Source: Bacillus pseudomycoides DSM 12442
GTDB taxonomy: Bacteria; Bacillota; Bacilli; Bacillales; Bacillaceae_G
Assembly (NCBI RefSeq): GCF_000161455.1
Contig: NZ_CM000745.1
Span: forward strand, 2,850,926-2,914,925
Length of the DNA stretch: 64,000 nucleotides
Reading direction: 5' to 3'
The translations under genes and the position numbers were made by a program. The notes under the pieces are model-generated. The model ran no database searches. It was not told the origin of the DNA and worked only from the letters and a program-made list of their open reading frames with translations. Positions 18,724 to 25,586 of this stretch are shown here, piece by piece. Position 1 is the stretch's first letter; the number at the start of each line of letters is the position of its first letter.

Positions 18724-18749
18724 AAGGCTCGCTTATATGCGAGCCTTTT
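18722..18749. terminator. Bidirectional terminator
   Basis: AAAAGGCTCGC and GCGAGCCTTTT around a 6-nt loop, between convergent GNAT and yueD genes. Confidence 0.9.
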
Positions 18750-18758
18750 GCTATGAAA

Positions 18759-19511
18759 CTATTTTTCATCAATGCGAATTACGCCGCCAGATTCGAAATG
18801 GGGTGTATCTAAAAGATGGATAACCGCTTTAGCGACATATTCAGGGGAGAGTAATTTTCCTTCTTCTTTTAAAGCGATAAATCGATCTAAGTTAGTAAAA
18901 TCTTCTTTTTCTGTTTGCCGAATTTGTTGCTGCATGTCTGTGTCAACAACACCTGGGGCAAAAGCAATTGTTTTTACTGGATATTCTTTTTCAGCTTCCT
19001 CTATAGCGACACATTGTGTAAACATGTTCACGCCAGCTTTCGTTGTACAATATGCTCCCCATCCAAAGTATGGTTTTTGACCGGCTCCTGAAGAAATGTT
19101 AATAATACGTTTGTCCACGTTCCAATTTTTCGTATGTTTCATAAACGAAGAAGTAAGGATCATCGGTGCAATTAAATTAATTTGTACATTTGCAATCAAA
19201 AGTTCACTTTCTGATTTTTCAATCGGTTTCATTGGTGCGAGGGTACCGGCATTATTAATCAAATGGATAGACGATACGTTTTCTTTTTCAATGGATGAAA
19301 AGATTGTTTCAAAATGAGTTTCTAGATTATGTACATCTTGGAGATCGATTGAGTGAAATGTTAAAGGAATATCTTTTTGTTTTGCTTTTTCAATAAGCTT
19401 TTCATTTTGTCTTCTAGAAATACAAATGAGTCGTGTATTTTCCTCTAATAATTGTGTAGCGATTGCCTCGCCTAATCCTTGTGAAGTACCTGTTACAATG
19501 ACGTAGCGCAT
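18759..19511 (-). CDS. yueD: SDR reductase, (S)-benzoin-forming benzil reductase type
   Basis: A 250-aa short-chain dehydrogenase with TGTSQGLGEAIA, NNAG, the Ser of NISSGAG and YCTTKAGVNMF. The sequence belongs with B. subtilis YueD and the B. cereus NADPH-dependent benzil reductase, which reduces benzil to (S)-benzoin and also other diketones; the natural substrate is unknown. GGAGGAG lies about 10 nt before the ATG. It is monocistronic. Confidence 0.87.
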   Translation of the reverse strand: MRYVIVTGTSQGLGEAIATQLLEENTRLICISRRQNEKLIEKAKQKDIPLTFHSIDLQDVHNLETHFETIFSSIEKENVSSIHLINNAGTLAPMKPIEKSESELLIANVQINLIAPMILTSSFMKHTKNWNVDKRIINISSGAGQKPYFGWGAYCTTKAGVNMFTQCVAIEEAEKEYPVKTIAFAPGVVDTDMQQQIRQTEKEDFTNLDRFIALKEEGKLLSPEYVAKAVIHLLDTPHFESGGVIRIDEK

Positions 19512-19603
19512 TTCTTTAAAACTCCTCCCATATTAAATGTAATAAGTGGTGTCGATAAGGTGTTTTATCTACATGTTATAGTATAGAGCATCTTATATAA
19601 AGA

Positions 19604-19633
19604 AATAAATCTCCTCATATGAGGAGATTTATT
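19604..19633 (-). terminator. Intrinsic terminator of ric
   Basis: AATAAATCTCCTC and GAGGAGATTTATT form a 13-bp perfect stem with a 4-nt loop just past the ric stop; T-rich sequence follows on the minus strand. Confidence 0.88.
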
Positions 19634-19635
19634 GT

Positions 19636-20343
19636 TTATTTTAAGGAAAGTAATCTTTTGAATAAAATGTTGTTTTCAAGATGTACATGCTGGAATAAAT
19701 CAGATTCAAAATCTTCTAGACGATTATAAACCATACGATATGTGCGGCATGCATGCTCGGGAGGAGTAAAATCATTTGTAATGATTCGTAATTCTTTTAT
19801 AAGATCGCCAGCTCCATCATGCTCTTGTTCTAATTCTTCAAGCCTTTCAATTGCTAAAATTAAATTTTCTTGAGTTGAATTTTGTTCGTATTTTTTGATA
19901 AGCGGGAATACAAGAGTTTCTTCTTTTATTATATGTTGTTCAAGTTCTAATTTTAATTCATGAAAAAGTCGGTGAACGGTACTTAAATGCGACTCTGTTT
20001 GACCATGTACGCGAAATACTTTTGTTACATATGGGCTCAGCTGTGGCAATTCTTCTTGAATATATCGATGATGTTTTTGGATAATATGGTCAATTAGTAT
20101 AGAAAAATTAGCCTCACTCCAGTTTGTAGATTCATTATTTTTTGATTTATATAAAATATATTGTTCATTTAATAGTTTTAAAAGTTCATCAGGAGAAATT
20201 TTTTTTGTTTGTGTCGCTATTTCAATTGTTTTGTCCCCGCCACAACAAAAATCAATACGATGTTTTTTAAACAAATCACTTGCTTGTGGAAAAGTGGTAA
20301 CTATTTCACCAACAATAGATGTTTTAGTAAAAGGTGTAGCCAT
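19636..20343 (-). CDS. ric: Iron-sulfur cluster repair di-iron protein (Ric/ScdA/YtfE)
   Basis: A 235-aa protein. An N-terminal ScdA_N domain has the DFCCGGDKT motif (about residue 30). A C-terminal hemerythrin-like domain has spaced His and Glu ligands (HHRYIQEELP, HRLFHELKLELEQHIIKEE, LEQEHDGAGDLI, HVHLENNILF). It repairs nitrosatively or oxidatively damaged Fe-S clusters in the cytoplasm. I chose ATG 20343 because GAGGAG lies just upstream; the 69-codon upstream extension is spurious. An Fnr-type box sits upstream at the position expected for anaerobic activation. Confidence 0.92.
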   Translation of the reverse strand: MATPFTKTSIVGEIVTTFPQASDLFKKHRIDFCCGGDKTIEIATQTKKISPDELLKLLNEQYILYKSKNNESTNWSEANFSILIDHIIQKHHRYIQEELPQLSPYVTKVFRVHGQTESHLSTVHRLFHELKLELEQHIIKEETLVFPLIKKYEQNSTQENLILAIERLEELEQEHDGAGDLIKELRIITNDFTPPEHACRTYRMVYNRLEDFESDLFQHVHLENNILFKRLLSLK

Positions 20344-20376
20344 ATGAATCACTCCTCTGTTCATTTGTATGCTTTT

Positions 20377-20418
20377 AGCATAATGGATAAGAAAAGAGAT
20401 CGAAGTGATTATAATCAC
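20377..20418 (-). promoter_or_regulatory. Fnr-type box and promoter of ric
   Basis: GTGATTATAATCAC at 20405-20418 is a perfect 14-bp palindrome; read on the minus strand, TGTGATTATAATCACT differs from TGTGA-N6-TCACA at one base. A minus-strand -10-like TATGCT at 20382-20377 predicts a start near 20370, putting the box centre at -41.5, the classic class II activator position. The start point is inferred. Confidence 0.65.
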
Positions 20419-20602
20419 AAATATAATGTAGAATTCATGAATGTTTTGTACATGCGGGGAGCAGTTGTTCAATCTGTTTAAAAAAGTAATGGTGGTGATT
20501 CTTCTTTTGAAAATGATATCGAATAAGCCTTGCTGAATTTCTTGCAACAAATGAAAAAAGAGTTGGAAATGCCCATGTATAATAAACTAAGGTGGTGAGG
20601 AA

Positions 20603-20944
20603 ATGAAACATAAAATGGGATTATATAATGGGCGATTTCAATCTATTCAATCTGGAAAAAAGGTATTTGAAGTACGCTTATATGATAAAAAGCGTCAGAA
20701 TATACAAAAAGACGATAAAATCGAATTTACAAATCTAACAACAAAAGAAACAATTTGTGTACAAGTAACTGAGTTAAAATGTTATCAAACATTTCAACAG
20801 ATGTATGAAGACATTGATAAAGAGTTGCTGGATTGTGCAAACTGGAGTGTAGAAGAAATGCTAGCAAGTACATATGAAATATATACGAAAGAACAAGAGA
20901 AAAGGTGGGGAACAATTGCTATTGGGGTTGAAGTAATAGCATGA
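20603..20944 (+). CDS. ASCH domain protein
   Basis: A 113-aa protein with the ASCH fold pattern: F-x-x-I-x-x-GKKVFEVRLYD near residues 12-28, the KKDDKIEFTN-like beta segment and GTIAIGVEVI at the end. ASCH domains resemble PUA folds and are thought to bind RNA or nucleotides. GGTGAGGAA lies just before ATG 20603. It overlaps the following Nudix gene by 4 nt (ATGA), so they are co-translated, which suggests a shared role in nucleotide metabolism. Confidence 0.78.
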   Translation: MKHKMGLYNGRFQSIQSGKKVFEVRLYDKKRQNIQKDDKIEFTNLTTKETICVQVTELKCYQTFQQMYEDIDKELLDCANWSVEEMLASTYEIYTKEQEKRWGTIAIGVEVIA

Positions 20945-21357
20945 TTCGAAATCGTAGCTCACTCATTTTGATACAAGAAAACACGGTTGCTCTTATAAAA
21001 CGTGTTCGAAAGAATGAAGTGTATTTTGTCTTTCCAGGTGGAGGGATTGAAGAGTATGAAACACCAAAAGAAGCAACAATACGTGAGGCTTATGAAGAAT
21101 TAGGCGTGCATGTTGAAGTTCAAAAACTTGTTACGAAGTATGAGTATAAAGGCACTCAGTATTTTTATGAAGCTCGTATCATTGGTGGTGTTTTTGGTAC
21201 AGGAAAAGGTGAAGAGTTTACAAAGATTGATAGGGGACAATACATTCCAGTTTGGATTCCTGTAAAAGAGCTATTAAATTTAAATATCAAGCCATATGAA
21301 GTAGCGAAAATAATATTTCATTGTTACAAAAACGTGAAGTCTGACGACATACAATAA
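20941..21357 (+). CDS. Nudix hydrolase
   Basis: A 138-aa protein with a complete Nudix box, GGGIEEYETPKEATIREA followed by YEELGV, in register with GX5EX7REUXEEXGU. It should hydrolyse a nucleoside diphosphate linked to another moiety, Mg2+ dependent; the substrate is not predictable. It starts inside the stop of the ASCH gene (ATGA overlap) and forms a two-gene operon with it. Confidence 0.9.
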   Translation: MIRNRSSLILIQENTVALIKRVRKNEVYFVFPGGGIEEYETPKEATIREAYEELGVHVEVQKLVTKYEYKGTQYFYEARIIGGVFGTGKGEEFTKIDRGQYIPVWIPVKELLNLNIKPYEVAKIIFHCYKNVKSDDIQ

Positions 21358-21363
21358 AAACCA

Positions 21364-21404
21364 TTGACATACATACCTGAATTCAGTATTGTATTCAGGT
21401 ATGT
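21364..21404 (+). promoter_or_regulatory. SigA promoter overlapped by a 34-bp dyad operator
   Basis: TTGACA (21364-21369), a 17-bp spacer and TATTGT (21387-21392) form a good promoter for the gene at 21426. Perfect 12-bp arms ACATACCTGAAT (21371-21382) and ATTCAGGTATGT (21393-21404) embrace the -10, as for a TetR/GntR-type repressor site. No matching regulator is encoded next to it. Confidence 0.7.
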
Positions 21405-21425
21405 GTTCAAAATCAGGAGGTTTTT

Positions 21426-22043
21426 ATGAGTAATCAAACTACACATCATGTGAAAATGACAACAGCGGATCCATCTGGAATTGGTCTATTTGGATTAGCA
21501 ATGGTAACACTTGTAGCATCATCACAAAAGCTAGGATTAACTGATGGCGTTTCATTTGTATTACCATGGGCAATCTTTTTAGGAGGATTTGCACAACTTT
21601 TTGCTTGCATTCACGATGCAAAGCATAATAATACGTTCGGTACAACTGCTTTTGGTGCGTATGGTCTATTTTGGTTAGGTGTTGGGACATCATGGTTAAT
21701 TCAACTTGGTGTATTTGGCGAAAAACTGGCACAAGCTGTAGATCCAAAGCAACTTGGTGTTGCATTTATTGGGTACCTAATTTTTACAATTTTCATGACT
21801 ATTGGAGCAATGGAAACACATAAAGTATTATTTATGATTTTTGTACTTATTGATTTCTTATTTATCGGTCTTTCATTTAGTACTTTAGGTGTTATGCCAC
21901 ATGCTATGCATAATTTAGCGGCGTATTCTGAACTATGTATTTCATTACTATCTTTCTATGGTTCAGCAGCTGCTGTATTAAATACACATTTCGGAAAAGT
22001 TGTATTACCAGTAGGAAAGCCATTTGGCATTTTTAAAAAATAA
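21426..22043 (+). CDS. Acetate uptake transporter family (GPR1/FUN34/YaaH)
   Basis: A 205-aa protein with six hydrophobic segments. It begins with DPSGIGLFGLAMVT, the family's N-terminal signature region, and has GGFAQLFACIHDAKHNNTFGTTAFGAYGLFW, typical of the acetate/succinate uptake channels-transporters related to SatP. It should move acetate or another small monocarboxylate across the membrane. AGGAGG lies before the ATG. It has its own promoter-operator and terminator. Confidence 0.87.
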   Translation: MSNQTTHHVKMTTADPSGIGLFGLAMVTLVASSQKLGLTDGVSFVLPWAIFLGGFAQLFACIHDAKHNNTFGTTAFGAYGLFWLGVGTSWLIQLGVFGEKLAQAVDPKQLGVAFIGYLIFTIFMTIGAMETHKVLFMIFVLIDFLFIGLSFSTLGVMPHAMHNLAAYSELCISLLSFYGSAAAVLNTHFGKVVLPVGKPFGIFKK

Positions 22044-22052
22044 GAGTAGAGG

Positions 22053-22089
22053 AGCACGAATGACAAGAAGAGTCATTCGTGCTTTTTTT
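22053..22089 (+). terminator. Intrinsic terminator
   Basis: AGCACGAATGAC and GTCATTCGTGCT form a 12-bp perfect stem with a 7-nt loop, followed by TTTTTTTA. Confidence 0.93.
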
Positions 22090-22094
22090 ATAGC

Positions 22095-22215
22095 GTGCCC
22101 AGTTAAGCTAAGTATTGCTTACTGGTGAAAGTCTAGGTAAGAACCAACTCGCCTAGTAGCTGATAGGCAACTAGTGGAGAAATTCTAAAGTTGAAGTCCT
22201 GGGAGAAAAATGTTG
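22095..22215 (+). mobile_element. Possible 5' remnant of a group II intron
   Basis: The segment begins GTGCCCAGTTAAGC a few bases after the terminator T-run and contains GGTGAAAGTC, GGTAAGAACC and CCTAGTAGCTGATAGGCAAC. These resemble domain I elements of bacterial group II introns, whose 5' end is GUGYG-like. Class C introns insert next to terminators. No intron-encoded protein or domain V hairpin is present, so it would be a dead fragment. The assignment rests on pattern memory. Confidence 0.35.
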
Positions 22216-22320
22216 TGTAAAATGTACAAAAAATAGAGAATTCAGCTTTACTTTTATTATATCGATATGATATAGTGATTATAAACCATTTTACTTTTAA
22301 TAATATAGAGATTTAAATGA

Positions 22321-22376
22321 GCTGTAACTTCAGAAGAGGATAGCAATGTTAAATCTCCTCTGCGGTTGCAGTTTTT
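22321..22376 (+). promoter_or_regulatory. Leader hairpin with T-run upstream of the cold-shock gene
   Basis: CTGTAAC-TTC-AGAAGAGGA pairs imperfectly with TCCTCTGC-G-GTTGCAG and is followed by TTTTTT, about 75 nt before the csp start. A promoter-like TTTACT/TATAGT pair lies upstream near 22247-22276. It may be an attenuator or a temperature-responsive leader; alternatively it ends an upstream short transcript. Confidence 0.4.
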
Positions 22377-22451
22377 TAATGTCGTTATTATTGTTGTAAA
22401 GTGGTCGAAAATGAATATGTACATATAGGTACATTGTAGGAGGATTTTTTC

Positions 22452-22652
22452 ATGCAAAACGGTAAAGTAAAATGGTTTAACTCAGAAAAAGGTTTCGGAT
22501 TCATCGAAGTTGAAGGCGGAGAAGACGTATTCGTTCATTTCTCAGCTATCCAAGGCGAAGGATTCAAAACTTTAGAAGAAGGTCAAGAAGTTACTTTCGA
22601 AGTAGAACAAGGTAACCGTGGACCACAAGCTACTAACGTAGTTAAGAAGTAA
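22452..22652 (+). CDS. Cold-shock protein (CspA/CspB family)
   Basis: A 66-aa single cold-shock domain with both RNA-binding motifs, KGFGFIEV (RNP1) and DVFVHFSAI (RNP2), and the typical C terminus NRGPQATNVVKK. It is a single-stranded nucleic acid chaperone. TAGGAGG precedes ATG 22452. Several near-identical Csp genes exist in B. cereus, so I do not assign a letter. It has a long leader with a hairpin and its own terminator. Confidence 0.95.
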   Translation: MQNGKVKWFNSEKGFGFIEVEGGEDVFVHFSAIQGEGFKTLEEGQEVTFEVEQGNRGPQATNVVKK

Positions 22653-22660
22653 TTGAATTG

Positions 22661-22692
22661 AAAAGAGAAGGGCTTGCCCTTCTCTTTTTTTT
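22661..22692 (+). terminator. Intrinsic terminator of the csp gene
   Basis: AAAAGAGAAGGGC and GCCCTTCTCTTTT around a 2-nt loop, then TTTT. Confidence 0.92.
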
Positions 22693-22728
22693 ATTGTGCT
22701 TGATTCATTTCATTCTTTCGAATGTATG

Positions 22729-22836
22729 TTTATCCCGCTATTCGCGTGCAATAATACTCTCACCGCAACATTCGACGAAAGCAAAGAAGCTAGGCGAGAG
22801 ATAAAGTCAACCTCGCTGATTAAAGCCTTACTCTAT
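22729..22836 (+). repeat. bcr1-like repeat, diverged copy
   Basis: It begins TTTATCCCGCTATTCGCG and contains CGAAAGCAAAGAAGCTAGG (the conserved AAAGCAAAGAAATTAGG of other copies). The right end is degenerate (AAAGCCTTACTCTAT instead of AAGTTTCACTTTAT), so it is probably immobile. Confidence 0.65.
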
Positions 22837-22974
22837 ATACAAAAAATTTAGTTATTTTTATCTGAATATTCAAAAAATAATCTCGGGATCTTTTTTATAA
22901 ATTTTGTTTTGTGTATTTGTACAGTGGGGAATATATAATTAAAAATATAATCAGATAAGGAAGAGGGATATGAC

Positions 22975-23820
22975 TTGAATGAACCTAAATATTATATTGT
23001 CTTTGATGTTGAACGGAATTTTCGACCTTATAAATCGCAAGATCCCTTGGAAGTGGTTGATATTGGGGCAATCAAGGTAGAAGCAAGTACAGTGCGTATA
23101 ATAGGACAATTTTCTTCACTTGTTAAACCAACCGCACCTCTAACCCGCCATACAACAAAATTAACAGGCATTACAAAGCAAGATTTAAAAGAGGTAGAAG
23201 TGTTTCCAGAGGTAATGGAGCGATTTCTTCAATTTGCTGGGGATGATTATATGTTTATAACATGGGGAAAGGAAGACTATAAATTTCTTGCGCAAGATTG
23301 TAAGCTACATCATATAGAATGCCCTAATATAGAGGATGAGAGAAAATTTGATTTGCAAAAATTTGTATTTCAAGCATATGATCAACTATTTATACATACA
23401 CCAAGTTTAAAATTTGCGGTGGAACAATTTTCTTTAGAATGGGAAGGAAAGCAGCACCGTGCCTTTGCAGACGCTAAGAACACCTTGAATATCTTTCTTA
23501 AAGTATTCAAGGAAAAGGATATTTATAAGCGGTATAAACGAAATGAAGAACTCGTACTTGTAAAGAATGGTTTATTAACTGAAAAAGCAAAAAAGAAAAT
23601 GAAAAGATGGGTATTTAAAGAATTAAAGAAAAAAGAACACAGTCCATTTACTTGGGATGATTTTCAAAATAGCAAGACATGGGGGAATATAACGGAACGA
23701 TATTATATTGATAATAACACAATACGACTTTTACAAAATTACTTTACTATGGCTGTAAAGAAAGGTGAGCAGCAGTTGCGAGTGTTAGAAGAGATAAATA
23801 ACAAAATAAATGATGCATAG
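22975..23820 (+). CDS. DEDDh 3'-5' exonuclease (KapD-like)
   Basis: A 281-aa protein. The N-terminal DnaQ-type exonuclease domain has FDVERN (Asp and Glu of ExoI), a central Asp in the ExoII-like FITWGKEDYKFLAQD region and HRAFADAKN (His and Asp of ExoIII). It resembles B. subtilis KapD but has about 75 extra C-terminal residues, Lys-rich and helical. It likely trims RNA or DNA in the cytoplasm. TTG 22975 is used because GGAAGAGGG lies 8 nt upstream. It is monocistronic. Confidence 0.82.
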   Translation: MNEPKYYIVFDVERNFRPYKSQDPLEVVDIGAIKVEASTVRIIGQFSSLVKPTAPLTRHTTKLTGITKQDLKEVEVFPEVMERFLQFAGDDYMFITWGKEDYKFLAQDCKLHHIECPNIEDERKFDLQKFVFQAYDQLFIHTPSLKFAVEQFSLEWEGKQHRAFADAKNTLNIFLKVFKEKDIYKRYKRNEELVLVKNGLLTEKAKKKMKRWVFKELKKKEHSPFTWDDFQNSKTWGNITERYYIDNNTIRLLQNYFTMAVKKGEQQLRVLEEINNKINDA

Positions 23821-23932
23821 TCAAAAGTTAAAAGTGTTCGTGTAAATGAATATATAAAGGATTGTTTTTTTTGTTAGGCTTCTTTAATTAGAATAACAAT
23901 GATTATATACACGTATTTTTTGAGGTGAATAG

Positions 23933-24046
23933 ATGAAAAAATTGTACTTAGTAATAAGTGTGCTTCTAAATTTTATTTTTGGTTTTCTTTTTGGGTATGC
24001 TCTTTTAGGGGGGAATAACTGTTTATTCAATCAATTGTCTGTTTAA
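23933..24046 (+). CDS. Small membrane protein, 37 aa
   Basis: ATG 23933 is preceded by GAGGTGA at a good distance. The peptide is MKK followed by a single long hydrophobic segment (about residues 4-26, ending GYALLGG) and a short polar tail. It looks like a one-helix membrane protein or an uncleaved signal. No family is recognised. The next small membrane ORF starts 13 nt after its stop, so they may be paired. Confidence 0.5.
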   Translation: MKKLYLVISVLLNFIFGFLFGYALLGGNNCLFNQLSV

Positions 24047-24059
24047 TGGTTGCTCAGAT

Positions 24060-24272
24060 ATGGTAGAAGAATGGGTGGGTATTGTTATGGGGTTAGTTAT
24101 TACTTTGATAATAGGTGGTATTCTTTTTTCGATGATTATATTTACGAACAGAAAGTTTTTACATGCTGTGAAGATGAGAAAAAAACATTATTTTCTTGTC
24201 ATTTCCCTTTTTTTTATTCTAGGTACTTTTTTTAGTTTTTCTTTAAGATCGAACCATATCGGTCCATTTTAA
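24060..24272 (+). CDS. Small two-helix membrane protein, 70 aa
   Basis: Two hydrophobic segments (about residues 5-28 and 43-60) are separated by a Lys/Arg-rich loop (NRKFLHAVKMRKKH), a believable membrane topology. The start at 24060 has no clear ribosome binding site, so it may be translated by coupling with the 37-aa gene just upstream. Unknown function. It lies at the edge of the tnpB scar. Confidence 0.4.
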   Translation: MVEEWVGIVMGLVITLIIGGILFSMIIFTNRKFLHAVKMRKKHYFLVISLFFILGTFFSFSLRSNHIGPF

Positions 24273-24517
24273 AGAAAGTGCGGCATTTTCCGTGATTATT
24301 CCCCTCTCATCAGTTGTTTCTTACGGACAATTCTCCTTGAGCTGTCTCCCTTAAATTCTGATATATTTTATTTAACTGCTTTTCTTCAGTTCTAGTAGTT
24401 ATACAAACAATAGCCTGATAGGATATATTGAAGAAATGTCATCTTTTTGAATTCTAATAGTAGGTTTTCGTGTCCGGATATGTATAGTAACCAAGGTAGA
24501 GGCAAAGGGATGTGAGT

Positions 24518-24548
24518 AAAAATAAAAGAGCGCTACAGAATAGCGCTC
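24518..24548 (-). terminator. Intrinsic terminator on the minus strand
   Basis: GAGCGCTA and TAGCGCTC form an 8-bp perfect stem with a 5-nt loop; the minus strand continues TTTTATTTTT. It lies downstream of the tnpB remnant. Confidence 0.7.
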
Positions 24549-24601
24549 AATAAAAACTATAATATGGAATAGAGGGTGTAATTGTAAAATAAAACTGGTC
24601 T

Positions 24602-24750
24602 GTGAATGCCCCCTCCTTAACACTCTTACGAGTTGTTTGAAGAAGGGACTTCCTGTTTCATAGAGCGTTGCTGCTTGGGAATCTAAGCAGTCTTACATAC
24701 TCTCCACAGGCGTCGTTTATACTGTTTGGACACAACCTTGCCCTACAGTT
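24602..24750 (-). ncRNA. IS605-type right end / candidate omega-RNA scaffold
   Basis: Directly after the tnpB stop the minus strand carries GTAGGGCAAGGTTGTGTCC, an internal hairpin CTGCTTAGATTCCCAAGCAG, GAAACAGGAAGTCCC and a final hairpin ending near GGGGGCATTCAC. tnpB 3' ends and right ends of IS605 elements encode the omega-RNA guide scaffold, and this layout fits. The guide would begin beyond 24602 on the minus strand. The identification is by pattern, not alignment. Confidence 0.5.
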
Positions 24751-25506
24751 TCATTCTTCGGTCGTTCTCATAAGTAATCGCTCTAATCCTTTTCGCAAAA
24801 TGTTGAGACTTGCATTATAATCTCTGTCTAACACTGTTCCACACTTTGTACAAATATGTGTCCGAATCGAAAGTGATTTTTCCACACGATTCCCACAGCT
24901 AGAACAATCTTGTGATGTGTACGCTGGGTCTACTCTCACAAGTAAACTGCCAAATTTCTCACACTTATACAAAAGCATCTTACGAAAAGTGCCCCAGCCT
25001 GCATCAGAGATCGACTTCGAAACTTTTCGATTCCGAACCATCTTTCGAATATCAAGATTTTCTATACAAATCACCGAATACATTTGCGTGAGATGATAAC
25101 TTAATTTGTGTAAGAAATCTTTTCTTTGATTCGCTACCTTTTCATGAAGGATCTGAATTCGTTCTACTTGCTTCTTATAGTTCGCAGAGTCCTTCTTTTT
25201 CTTCGAAAGGTTACGCTGTGCTTTGCGCAGTTGTTTTTCTTTTTGCAGAAGAAATCTTGGATTTTCAAATACCGTTCTATTTGAAAGAACAGCGTATTGA
25301 TTCAGTCCTACATCTATACCAATTGCATTCTCTATATCAATAGAGGGAGGTACATCCTGTCTTTCGACACTAAAAATAGCGTACCATCTCTTCGATTGGC
25401 GTTTCAGAATCAACTGTTTGATCGTTCCTTCTATCGGCCGATGCAGATGAATCTCTATTTCTCCTAACTGTTTTTTTATGAATAGGGTTGTAAATTTTAG
25501 TGATTT
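24751..25506 (-). pseudogene. tnpB: tnpB (IS605 OrfB RNA-guided nuclease), N-terminally truncated
   Basis: The remaining part, about 250 codons, keeps the RuvC-like catalytic residues: Asp in GIDVGLNQYAV, Glu in CIENLDIRKM and Asp in DRDYNASLNIL, plus the CxxC...CxxC zinc ribbon (CSSCGNR, ICTKCGT). A full TnpB has about 370-400 residues. Homology can be read upstream past the TTG at 25413 (EIEIHLHRPIEGTIK) until a stop at 25507-25509, so the first 120-150 residues are missing. No tnpA is nearby. The element is a relic whose right end is preserved. Confidence 0.85.
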
Positions 25507-25586
25507 TTAAAACAGTTTCCTTTTATAGGGACGATTTCTTTTATCAATGAATATACTATTTTAAGAAAATGAAGGGGTGAAGGGAA

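Noticed and set aside
24310..24440. Minus-strand frame reading ITTRTEEKQLNKIYQNLRE before a stop
   Set aside because: It looks protein-like and could be a gene tail, but an in-frame stop lies just upstream and I could not match it to a family.
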